A DNA stretch of 64,000 nucleotides, from NCBI RefSeq assembly GCF_024868665.1, contig NC_079897.1, positions 307,570 through 371,569 of the forward strand. Direction: 5' to 3'. This stretch comes from Triplophysa rosa (lineage: Eukaryota; Chordata; Actinopteri; Cypriniformes; Nemacheilidae). The notes beneath the pieces were generated by a model, which did no database searches, had not been told where the DNA came from, and was given only the letters and a program-made list of their open reading frames with translations. Every line of letters starts with the position of its first letter. Positions within the stretch are counted from its first letter, which is position 1. Positions 38,676 to 50,200 of this stretch are shown here, in pieces. A program made the translations under genes and the position numbers.

Positions 38676-40595
38676 TAAATTGCTCATTGTTCATTTACGG
38701 TAGTTAACGCATTTACTATTGTTAACTAATGAAACACAATTGTAAAGTGTTACCGTTCTTTTGTAACAGACCAAGCACATGCCTGTAATGCATTTCTTGC
38801 ATTTTATTCTGATGCAATACTGAACAGGAGACATTTAAAGCTGAGACAAGCATTAAGCTCTCAGTTAACTGAACTTTGATTGGTTAAAGTTTAACAGAGC
38901 ATTCTAAAATAATGAATTTGCTTAAATACCATATAAAAATGACTAAATAAATTAAATAAATATTATATGTATAAACGTGTGAATTAAACTGTTGTTTTAT
39001 AAAGATTTTTGGAAAACTGGAAAGACACGAAACAAGTCTAATAGTTTTAGCTCAAACTATAATTGTAAGAACCATGAAAAAACACAGTGATGTATGATGC
39101 AATTGTATTAGAATTGATCAAACATAAATCAAAACTAAAGGATAACACTGGGTGTTGAGCCTAAATGAATTTCCACGAAGAATCACACTGTCAGGTGTTA
39201 TTTGACATATTCAAAAATGAATTGAATAAACAAATGCGAGAAGTCTAAGTTTTGATTCTTACCTATTGATCTAGTGAGGGATTTCTTATGGATCATCTCA
39301 ACAGCAACCCATGACGTCTTTGCACGTTCAGCCAATCAGCTGAGCTGTAAATGTCATGTGACGCATAACGCTCTACCAGAGCTCCTTGTGATTTTAGGAA
39401 ACAAACGTTCAATTATATTGATAAGGATTATCATATTTAATCTGATACAATAATAAAAGTAATACATATTAAATAAGTATAAAGCTATAGATAAATTAAG
39501 AAGTTTCTATAGTACACATTTTTAACTGCAAAGTACATGCATTGTTTAGATTTGATTTAAAAGCAAATGTTACATTTAAATGACATGTCTTGTTTAATCT
39601 GATATATTGTTCACTGTACGCTATATTGGAGAAGCATTTTGAATGTTCTTGACGAGTGTAAGAAAACATTTGTCAGGGCTCCACCTGCTGGCGATCATCG
39701 AGAAGAGATTTCAGTGCTTCTGGGGTCAGTAAAACTTCATCTCTCGGAGGAATTCATTCAATCACACACAGAAGCGCTGAAGAAACACATGCTGAGAAAA
39801 CCTGAGGAGTTTAAAGAAGAGGAAATCCTCTCTCGACATGAAATAATTGTGCACTGAAGCTGTCAACAAAATGAAAGAAACATGTTTCTGTTGATCCGGT
39901 AATGAGACCCCCTGGGTTACACTAAAACACTTCTCTTCTTTAGCATTGTGCTGTATATACTGTAGTTAAGCATGACAACATTCATGTTTATGACTTGTAT
40001 TTGTCATATTATTATTAACTGTGTTATATTATTTGTTAACTGTGAGATCAGCAGATATTCAGTACATTACATACTTTTTTAACCTTGTTTTACAGTCTTA
40101 TAAACTTACAGGTTCAAGATTACATGGTAAATAAAACATGTAGAACCAAAGCCGATCTTCTTTGTACACAGTGACTTTTGTAGTTACTTTCAATCTACTT
40201 CAAGTACACTTAAAAGATAAAAATGTCACCTAACATAGTGGTATACTTAAAAGGCAAAAATAATACACTTCAAAAGATTCCAGGGGACTTCTAGTACAGC
40301 AAAGGTAAAAAGCTTTTATTCTCATCAAAATAACAGTTTTTACCATTTTTATTTGTTGAAATGTTTTGTTTGAAAACAATCAAATCTTTGAGTCGTGTTG
40401 TTGTGTTTTTAAGCTCCGTTTACATGAAAACTTGTCTTTAGGTTTTGTAGATGTTTGATCTTTGTTCCTCAGCTGATCTCAGCGTGAAGGTTTCTCTCCT
40501 CTTTGATTTAAGGATTTACAAGAACTCAGTCTGACAGCTGTAAGCAGTTTTTTTTTCAGTGACCTTATCTCAACAGGAGTTCCCTGTCATGGAAA
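38676..40595. other. AT-rich gene-free stretch upstream of cndp1
   Basis: No splice-bordered exon is seen. An isolated 72-codon frame at 39639-39857 has no recognisable family. Close to cndp1, 'actatttaacatc' (about 40597) could act as a weak TATA-like box. Confidence 0.35.
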
Positions 40596-40738
40596 CTATT
40601 TAACATCACCTCATACAGACACAGACACAGTTTCACAGGAGCGGACGGCGTCTTGACATGGCAAGTATTTCTCTTGAGAAGTATGTTGAGGTTTATGCCA
40701 AACTTGATTTAATCTGGACATGGCGTTGTTCTCGACAG

Positions 40739-43700
40739 ATGATCGGCTTTAGTTTTGTGTTTGTGTTCCTGATGTGGACGGGAGTCGGTGCTATCAGATT
40801 TGATCATTTGACTCATTACGTCAACAGCCACGAAGAAGAGTTTGTGGAGGTAACGTCTGGATTTAAATGAAGTGTCAGATTTATTATTCCATGAATTGAG
40901 TGGTAGTTCAGATTGACCTGCTGATGTCATGAAATGTTTATCAGGTGTTCTTGATGCATGTTATCTGTGTATAGTGTTGTGTTGAGCAAATCAATGCTGG
41001 GGAGCTCACATTTTAAATCACATTCAGACTTTTCAGTTCATGAATTTGAATGAAGAAAACAGATGCAGAATTGCGTGAGATCTCATCCTCAGATGATTTT
41101 AAACACTATTCTGACCTCTCATCTTCATGTTATTTGTTTATATATATATATATAAAAAAAACATTTTGTTATGAGAATAAACTACATTTTACACATACAT
41201 CAAAAACACTTCAAAATAAAGAGTTCTTATCATTTCAAACACTCCGACTGGTGGCTTTCAGATCAAAACTCACTGAAAAAAGATACTTAATGAAACTGAA
41301 TTAAATTATGGACAGAAATATGTTATCGCTACTCAAATACTTAATGTATGATGAACTAAACTGAACTGAGTAAACTTAAACAACCATGTCCAAATAACTT
41401 GAATCAATAAAGTTCATCCTGCAACTTTTACTCTCCCTATTCAGCCCAGTGCAAGGCATGATGGGAAGTAGAAATCCTGTTCCTAGTTTCTATAACGCTA
41501 CTTTAATACAACTAAATTCATTTATGTTGTGTTAACTTGATTCATTTAAGTAAAGTGAACGAGCATCAAATATTATTTTGATCTACTTGATTGAAACACG
41601 TTCATTTAAAATGTAAACATTTAGGTAAGCCAAAGCATGACTGCTTTTAGTCCGTCTTACACAAAGCAATTGTGTTTGAACATAAAACCTAATACAATGG
41701 TGTTAAAACAAAATGAATTATTTAAATCTGTTTTTCTTTCTCTCTTCAGACGTTGAGAAAGTGGGTCGCGGTTGAAAGTGACTCGAGTGACATATCAAAG
41801 CGATCAGATTTACACAAAATGATGGATCTGACAGCAGAGAAGCTCCGTGTCATCGGTGGAAGTGTGGCGATGGTGGACGTGGGCATGCAGGCGGTCAGAT
41901 GTTCTTTACACAATGTATTTGTTTGCTGTAGTCACATGTGAATGTTGAAAGAAGACGCTCTCTTGTGTCCGGCACAGCTGGCCAATGGAAGCACCATAGA
42001 TCTGCCCAAGGTGGTGACGGCTCAGTTCGGCAATGATCCTAACAAACACACTGTTTGTATTTATGGTCATGTGGATGTCCAGCCAGCAAAGAAAGAGGAC
42101 GGATGGGCAACTGATCCCTATCAACTGACAGATATTAACGGTAAACCTCTGACTTATTTTCATGAAAAACATTTCACACTTTCACAATGAGTGATGTGTG
42201 ATTGATTTCACGCAGGTAATCTGTATGGAAGAGGTGCGTCTGATAACAAAGCGCCGGTGTTGGCCTGGATTCACACGGTGGAGGTCTACAGAGCCCTTAA
42301 CATCGTAAGAGAGTCTGATTCCCGTCTCGAGCGTCCAATGCTTTCCTGTCTGTTCTCCACTGTCCTTTCACAATTAAAAGCCCCTAAAACATTTCTTCAA
42401 AAAAACATTTAAGAGACGAGGACGTGAAAACATGAAACATTATTGTTATGTTGTCATGCAAGCGATTGAAGTTCACAGTTTAAAACAAGTGAAGTGTACT
42501 TTAAGCTCATTTCATTAAGGATACTCAAGCGTACTTTACGTAAGGGCTAATGTCCAGGCAGCCGGTTGTTATGGCAGAAATAAGGCTCTTGTGTCACACT
42601 GAAGGGTTTATTTCATGATAACAGATGACTGCTTGTACATTATCCAGCTTATTACACGGCTACTTGACACATGAGAAGAAAACTGGACATGAAATGTGAA
42701 ATATTTGATTAGCTCATTTTTACAGAATGCAGACCTTCCGCGAGGAAAAGACGTTTACTTTCATACTTTTTAAGGTAAGAAACGTCGTTCAAATATCACA
42801 AACACGCAATCTGGTTTAATCATTAGTAAATATAATGTCACATATGTTATTAAAAGACATATTTATATTTAATTTGTCAAAAAACCCTCTCAAAATGATT
42901 TGCTGCATGCGGGTTACCGTGTGTTATTAGTTTTGAGCAGTTGTTATCTGGGAATAACGAACCTGCAAATGTCACAACTGGCCAATCAGAATCAAGCATT
43001 CCAACCAGCCGTGTAATAAGTAGTAAATATACTAATATCAATGTACTAGTGTACTTCTCGATGCTAATTGGCACTAAATTGGCACACTTTTACTTTAAAA
43101 AAAGTGTACTTTAAGTGTAACAGTAGTGAAGTTTGAGCACATTACACCTGTGCTTTATGGTTTGTACTGCAAGTGAACTGTATACTGATAGTGTACTGGG
43201 TGAATACTTGTAGCACATTTCTAGTCGATGAAAGTAAACTCTTAGTAAACTACTAGTCTGGTTTTATAGGCTACTGCAAGTATACTTGTTTTCTTCAAGA
43301 GAACTCAACATCATACTTGTAGTTTCCTATTTGTAAATGTAAAAAAGTATTTCATCGAGTTGACACAAATACAAATCAAGTGCACTTAGAATACAGCATT
43401 ATATCTTTGCTGTCAGTATAAGTCAAGCATACTTAAAGTGACAGTTCACCCATTTACTCGCCCTCTTGTCATTTCAAACCTGTATGAGTTTCTTTCTTCC
43501 GCAGAACACAAAAGAAGATATTTGGAAGAAAGTTGGCGACCGAACAGCACTGGACCCCATTCGCTTCTATTGAATGGACACAAAACCAATGCAAGTGAAT
43601 GGGCACCAGTTAACAACATTTTCCTAAATATCTTCAATTCACATCATATAGGTGTGACAAGAGGGGGAGTAGACGATGACAGAATTTTAGTTTTTTTGTG

Positions 43701-45416
43701 AACTGTCACTTTAAGTGTCGTTTTAAGTATATTTCTGAGAAGTACACAAAGGTAAATGAAAAGTATACTTTTTGATTTCGTAGTTGAAAAGAAGCATACT
43801 AATAGCACACTTGACTTGACTAAACATCTTTTTTCTTGTAAGGGTAGGAGCTGCCTGTGAATGTTAAGTTTCTCATCGAGGGCATGGAGGAGACGGGGTC
43901 TGATGGTTTAGATGCCATGATCATGGCTCAGAGAGACACATTCTTCACAGATGTGGATTACATCATCATCTCTGACTGCGGCTGGTTGAGCAGAAGACCC
44001 GCGCTGACATACGGGACTCGAGGAAACTGTTATTTCTTCGCTGAGGTACGGAAGTCACGTGACGCTGCTGGACAATGGGATTGACGGACACGATGTGTGT
44101 GTCAGTACTGTTATGTTTTGTGTGTCAGGTGTCAGGACCGAAGAAGGATTTACACTCGGGTGTTTATGGAGGCACTGTTGTAGAACCCATGACGGATCTG
44201 ATCGGCATTATGGGTGCTCATTAAACCAGTATGATGTTTAGACTTGGATATTCACTCAGCAGCGCTGATGTTACATGTACTGGAGCCATTTCTCTTCATC
44301 GCAGACAAACTCATCAGTCCCAGCGGAGAGATCCTGATCCCGGGCATCCGTGAAGCAGTCGCGGCTCTCTCAGACGAGGAGTGGAAGATTTATCAAGACA
44401 TCGAGTTTGACGTGCAGCGCTACAAAGAAGACATCGGCATCGGCGAGCTCATGTACAACAACAAGGTGATGCATCGTTCAATCATCATGAGAGACAGATT
44501 TTGTATTCTTGTCTGAACTTTCATGTTTAAGGTTGACCTGCTCGCCCACCGCTGGCGTCACCCAACTGTGTCCATCCACGGCATCGAGGGGGCTTTCTCT
44601 GCACCCGGGACCAAAACCGTCATACCGGCCAAAGTCACCGCCAAGTTCTCTATTCGCCAGGTGCCCAACATGGATCCAGCCGTGGTTGAAAAACAGGTGA
44701 GGACTGATCTTCGCATTGTTTATCCGCTGTAGTAGAATGAGTTGACCGGGTTGTGTTTTACTCCAGGTGACAGATTATCTGAACGCTGCGTTCTCCAAGA
44801 GAAAGAGCCCCAATAAACTCAACGTGACCATGGTGATTGGAGCCAAGCCTTGGTTAGCTGATGTCAATAACCCGCTGTACGAAGCCGGAAGAGCAGCAGT
44901 CAAAAGAGGTGAAGATCTCACACTCACTGCTGTAAACACACACGACATCCACCGCTTCCTGAAATAAAACACCCTTTACAGACAAATCACATTGAAACGA
45001 GTTCATATCGTCACTTTTATGAGAGTGAAGATGGATTTCTGTCCTGTAGTTTTTGACGTGGAGCCGGACATGATTCGTGAGGGAGGAACTATTCCCATTG
45101 CTAAAAGCTTTGAGGATGTGACGGGCAAGAGCATCCTAATGCTTCCCATCGGTGGTTTCGACGATGGACTGCACTCCCAGAATGAGAAGATAAGCAGGTA
45201 TCTGTCTGTCTTCAGTCTGTGCGCTCTTCTTCTTCACTTCAACCCATCCACAGCCATAAACACAGACGACATCTCTCTCCGGTGACAAATTGCTTGGGAA
45301 AAAGAAAATCCGGTTTGATTCTGTTGTTATTTTTATTTTGCAGATACAACTACATAGAGGGAACCAAGCTGTTCATTTCCTTCTTACATGAGGTGTCCCA
45401 GATCAAGAAGCGCTGA
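40739..45416 (+). CDS. cndp1: Cndp1, secreted carnosine dipeptidase (M20 metallopeptidase)
   Basis: Eleven coding exons (40739-40849, 41750-41893, 41978-42140, 42216-42304, 43848-44045, 44129-44213, 44305-44465, 44532-44696, 44767-44908, 45050-45197, 45344-45416) join in phase to 492 residues; human CNDP1 has 507. It is a dinuclear zinc dipeptidase of family M20A that cleaves carnosine and related Xaa-His dipeptides. Metal ligands H116 (YGHVDVQP), D149 (GRGASDNK), E184, D212 (IISDCGW) and H461 ([10 protein letters not shown]) are present, as is catalytic E183 (EGMEETGS). A hydrophobic N-terminus ([18 protein letters not shown]) fits a signal peptide, which favours secreted CNDP1 over cytosolic CNDP2. 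The start follows a clear acceptor (ctcgacag|ATG). An in-frame ATG at 40658 upstream is less likely because it would read through that acceptor. Intron 4 hosts several transposons. Confidence 0.93.
41270..41600. repeat. Degenerate DNA-element block in cndp1 intron 1
   Basis: The motifs 'actgaaaaaagatacttaa', 'gcaaggcatgatgggaagta' and 'ttaacttgattcatttaagt' parallel those of 17340-18180. Ends could not be fixed. Confidence 0.35.
42536..43021. mobile_element. Interspersed element family A, copy 2 (cndp1 intron 4)
   Basis: The 5' end TACGTAAGGGCTAATGTCCA is identical to copy 1 at 10614, and the longest version of the 3' end ('ccaaccagccgtgtaataag') is kept. Inner 'gcttattacacggctacttg' pairs with that end in inverted orientation, suggesting terminal-repeat remnants. 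The minus-strand frame [20 protein letters not shown] is open. Confidence 0.7.
43433..43714. mobile_element. MITE, TIR TTAAAGTGACAGTTCACCC
   Basis: It begins TTAAAGTGACAGTTCACCCA and ends TGAACTGTCACTTTAA. The interior has the blocks 'gagtttctttcttccgcag' and 'gaacacaaaagaagatattt' shared with 61534-61770 and 19134-19345. It is 282 bp, in cndp1 intron 4, with no coding capacity. Confidence 0.75.
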
Positions 45417-45435
45417 TCGCATGATGTCATATGTG

Positions 45436-45642
45436 TAGAGTTTGGTTCCAAAATGAGATAGCAACGTTTTTAAAAATGTTCAAAAATCACGTTTTATTAT
45501 TGTGCATTCTAACGAATATCACTCCAACTGCACTTGCCATAATAACTCAAAAAATACAGCTAACTAACACAATAAAAACATGATAACATAATAAAAAAAA
45601 ATGATTTTTGAACGATTTTAAAAACAGAGTTTTTCACTCTTC
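45436..45642. repeat. GAAGAGTTTGGTTCCA MITE, copy 2
   Basis: It starts 'tagagtttggttccaaaatg' and contains 'aatacagctaactaacac', as in the copy at 22019-22200. The right end has decayed to 'tttttcactcttcaag'. It begins 20 bp past the cndp1 stop, so it probably forms part of that 3' UTR. Confidence 0.6.
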
Positions 45643-45643
45643 A

Positions 45644-46560
45644 AGTGTTCTAAAAACAAATACTTGTGTGTCTGATCTCCAGTTGTCACATACTGAATCA
45701 TCATGACCGGTTGGATGACAGATTAACACACATACAGTCTGTTATGTCATCTAATTAAACGTTATTGCAATGCAAACGCAGTGGTTTTATTTGTGTCAAA
45801 TCTCTTTAGTTATGAATCAGGCTACATGCGAGGCTAAGGTTTGTTTAGTCAGAGGACTTTTGTTTTGTAATTTTACGGCGAGGGAGGGTAAAACAGGAAA
45901 TGCCTTGACAATATGAGAGTTGCCAAAATGTTATTAACGTCCCCTTTTCACATATTTATAAAACAAGAGAGAGATTTTTTTAAACCATTAAAACACATGT
46001 AAGCAACATTTATTCCTCAAACATATAACCACTAATTATAAATAAAATCGATTAACGTTAATTTAATGTTATAAAGTGTTTATAAAGCAAAACAATTGTT
46101 TTGCCTAAAATGATTGCGAGACAAAAATCACTTTATATCAGTTTACTTTATATACTTGTGTCAATGTAAATGAAACCATGTTCATTTAGAATAGGCTATA
46201 TATTGTGCTAGTTAACACAATTTTTAATAATCTATTGTATTGTATAAATATGAAGATGAGACATCCCCACACTTAATAATCAGTCCTAACAGCTTTCAAA
46301 CTGTTACACGTTGAATATAGTGAACACTCGAGACATAAAATCTTTTGTTTACCAAGTACTTGAGTAATTGTCGTCAGGTTGCTCGACAGAGACACTGGAG
46401 GTTATTTCTTGGATCTGGCAACCCGACCTGTCAGCGCTCAGTGAGGGAAGCTTGTTCGTGCTGTGGCTTCAACATTTCACCAACACTTGATCGATCACAA
46501 CGAGTCTTTTATTTACCGAAGATCCGATCTGAAGTGAAGAGATTAACTGATTAAAGGGAT
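45644..46560. other. cndp1-wdtc1 intergenic stretch
   Basis: AT-rich until about 46330, then a CpG-containing block that should be the wdtc1 promoter. No other gene is seen. Confidence 0.35.
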
Positions 46561-46612
46561 CTTGAGTTTTCAGCGCTGATATCGGGGTGCAGTTATAAGG
46601 CCAGACGACACA
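46561..46612 (+). other. Probable non-coding first exon of wdtc1
   Basis: The sequence ends with a good donor, CACAG|gtgagg, at 46612/46613. It precedes the first coding exon, whose acceptor (tgtgtttcag) lies near 47120. The 5' boundary is unknown. Confidence 0.45.
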
Positions 46613-47206
46613 GGTGAGGCGATGATATTACACACGAGCTAACTGAGCTAACGGCTTCATTTACGCATAAATCACACGAATTAAGGTCACGTCTTTCTGA
46701 AAACATCTGTGAATAATAGGGGGAGATTTATCTGAGCCGAGGTCAGAGGTGAAGGGTTTTGGTTTGTGAGGTGTCGCGTGCTGCAGTCTGATGTTGTTTT
46801 GATCGAATGCAGTAGTGACAGTCAGTAACATTACACAGATGCGTGAATACTTTCATTTAGTTTGATGAATACACGCTTTGATTTGATAAAATGTAATGGT
46901 AAACGTGTTTGTTGGTGAACAGTATGTATGAAGTATACAGTATTATTATTAATGACATGATGAAAACGTCAAGAGAAATATTAGTGAATTCTTTGTCTTT
47001 GGTCAAATAATTACTGCATGTCTATTAATAACAACTTTGCAATAAATAAAATCACATTAAATGGGCATATACATACATATGTTTATTGTGCTAAGAGTGT
47101 ATGTTAATGTTGTGTTTCAGCACAGCTTCTCTAAGGGGGCGTCTCTAAATTGCACAGATGACCTTTGGCACCTGAATCTCGGCGCTCTGTGACGTGTTGT
47201 GACATC

Positions 47207-50200
47207 ATGTCTGCACGCAACGTCGCCAGCGATCTTCTGCAGAGGAAGATCAGGGTGAGGCAACATGTTTGAGATTTATTTCTATATTAGACTAAGTACC
47301 GCACCACAGGGCTGGATCCACGGACAGAGTATGTTACAAAATGAGTCAAAGAACCTTTAATGAGAATTTTGTCGTCCTCTGCTTGAGTCACATGAAGTTG
47401 AACTTATTTCAACACACAGACAGAGTCTGACGTTAAACCTGTGTTCATGTGTCTTGTGATGTGAGTTAAACATGACGATATCTTCACTCTGACGTGTGTG
47501 TGTGTGTGTGTGTGTACAGGAGAACAGATCGCTGGATTTTCAGAGACATTATCATGTGACGGATCCCCTAATAAAGCGTCTGGGCCTGGAGGCGGAGCTA
47601 CAGGTTCACGCTCCCCAATAGTTTGATTGTTGCTTGCATTTGCATTTGTGTTATTGATGTTGAGAAATGTATAATGTGTGTGTCCAGGGTCACACGGGGT
47701 GTGTCAACTGTCTGGAGTGGAATGAGAAAGGAGAGTAAGTGCCTTTCGCTCTCAGCGAGTTTGATAACGTGTCTCTCTCCACGAGAGCTCACACTTTCTC
47801 TTCTCCTCCTCAGTTTGCTGGCGTCAGGTTCAGACGATCAGCACGCCATTATCTGGGATCCCTTCCGACACAGAAAGCTCATCACTATGCACACGGGACA
47901 CGCGGCAAACATCTTCTCGGTCAAGTTTCTCCCTCACTCAGGCGACCGGATTTTGATCACGGGGGCCGCAGACACTAAGGTGCACGTCCACGACCTGGAG
48001 GCGAAGGAGACCATCCACATGTTCTCGGAGCACACCAACCGCGTCAAACGCATCGCTACGGCTCCCATGTGGCCCAACGTCTTCTGGAGCGCAGCAGAGG
48101 ACGGGATCATTCGGTGAGTCAGTCGTGCTCATCTGACCCGCGAGTGCCCCGCTCCAGATGTTGTGTTGGCCGCAGGGCAGTATTGACCACCAGGGGGCAG
48201 AATCCACAGCACGTCCCTAACTAGTGCCCAAGCTGAGTGCTCTGTTGTCTTCTGTGCTGACCGTGGAGAGGACGCAAGGGCTGAGAAAGCTGATTACCGT
48301 TGAACATGTTTATTTCCTAACGCACATTTCTAGTCGTAATGTCGGTCATCAGATGCTTGTAAAACATTCCTTTTTGGACGATGTCACTTTTGAAAAGATG
48401 ACTTTGGTTTAGTCACCTGTCACTTCTGTTTTTCTCCTTTAATGTCCTGTGATCTTGAAGGAATCAGCCATTGGATAAGTGAAATAAGTTCAAACACGCT
48501 GAACTCTGATCAGACTCATTTTGCTTACATGTCACTTGTCTCGTGTGCTCCCGCAGGCAGTATGACCTGCGAGCGAACAGCAAACGCTCGGAGGTTTTAA
48601 TCGATCTGACGGAGTTTTGCGGGCAGCTGGTGGAAGCCAAATGTCTGGCCATCAACCCTCGTGACAACAACCATCTCGCTGTGGGAGCCAGCGGGCCGTT
48701 CGTCCGGCTCTATGACATCAGAATGATCCACAATCACAGGTGAGAGAGGAACCGAGGGCTTATTCTGCTGTCAAACACATGTCCGTGACTTATTATTACC
48801 CACAACTCTTGCGTTCTGTGTTTTCTGTCTTCCTCCAGAAAGACTTTGAGTCAGAGTACCTCGGCGGGCATTCACACGTTCTGTGACAAGTGGAAGTCAA
48901 TACCAGACGGCGCTGGGCAGTACTACGTGGCGGGTTAGTGCTCTGTTAGCCGCTGCACGTATGCTCGTGTGAGATGAAAGGATGTGTGTGTATTTCCCAG
49001 CTGCTGCCGCTCTCTGTTTCAGGTCACTTGCCCGTCAAGCTTCCAGACTATAATAACAGATTACGAGTTCTGGTGACCACTTACGTAACTTTCAGCCCTG
49101 ACGGCACTGAGCTCCTGGTCAACATGGGTGGAGAACAGGTGACTGACCCCTGACCAGTGTCATTGATTGTGACAAACACAGCGACGAGGGGATCGTCCAT
49201 CATCTGTGTGTTTGTTTACAGGTGTATTTATTCGACCTGACGTTTAAACAGAGGCCCTACACGTTTCTCCTGCCCAAAAAGTGTCATCCTTCATCAGGTA
49301 AACAGACGTGTCTCTTTAGAACTCGTGTTGAAATATCTGGCGAGACACAAAATGAGAAAAGAATGTGACCTTGATCATGTGATGTGACTGGTGTTTACTG
49401 CAGAGGTACAGAACGGGAAAACCACAAACGGCATGTCCAATGGAATTCACCTTCCTGCCAGCCGCCTGCGATTGGCTCAAGTCTCCAGGTAACGTTCATC
49501 ACTCATTAGTGTTTGTGTCGTGTCTGAGTTTGTGTTGACTGTTGCGTTGTGTGTGTGTGTCAGTAACTGCACTGATCTGCCGCCTCACCTGGAGAGCATC
49601 AAGCAGCAGGCCAATGATGCGTTTGCCCGCCAGCAGTGGACTCAAGCCATTCAGCTGTACAGCCTGGCCATCCACAAAGCCAGTCACAATGCCATGCTGT
49701 ACGGAAACCGCGCCGCGGCGTACATGAAACGCAAGTGGTACGTTAACGGCTTCACGTGTCGCTTCTCGCTGAATGTGTTTGTTTTGGGTAGTTTATTATT
49801 CGCACGTGTCTCGTTCTGTCTGTCGTTGTGCGTGCGGTAGGGATGGAGATCATTATGATGCTCTGCGAGACTGTCTGAAGGCTCTGACGCTGAACCCCGG
49901 ACATCTGAAAGCTCACTTCCGCTTAGCCCGATGCCTGTTTGAGCTCAGATACGTGGCCGAGGCTCTGGAGTGTCTAGACGACTTCAAAGGGAAGTTTCCA
50001 GAACAAGCACACAGCAGCGCCTGCGACGCCCTGGACAAGGACATCAAAGCTGCTCTCTTCTCCAAAACTGAGTCCGGTAGGTTCTGAGATCAGTGACCAA
50101 ACATGTGCCGCAGCGAAAAGGAGAACAGATCCAGGGTTTTTTCTGGCTCATGGCAAATGCTCATGGCATTCTGGCAAATGAGGCGGAGGTGGTGCCATCC

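Noticed and set aside
39639..39857. 72-codon plus-strand frame upstream of cndp1
   Set aside because: It is lysine/glutamate-rich with no family resemblance, splice sites or promoter; chance cannot be excluded.
40739..45416. Identity as cytosolic Cndp2
   Set aside because: The hydrophobic N-terminal signal-like segment and the TIPIAK-type C-terminal block fit CNDP1 better.
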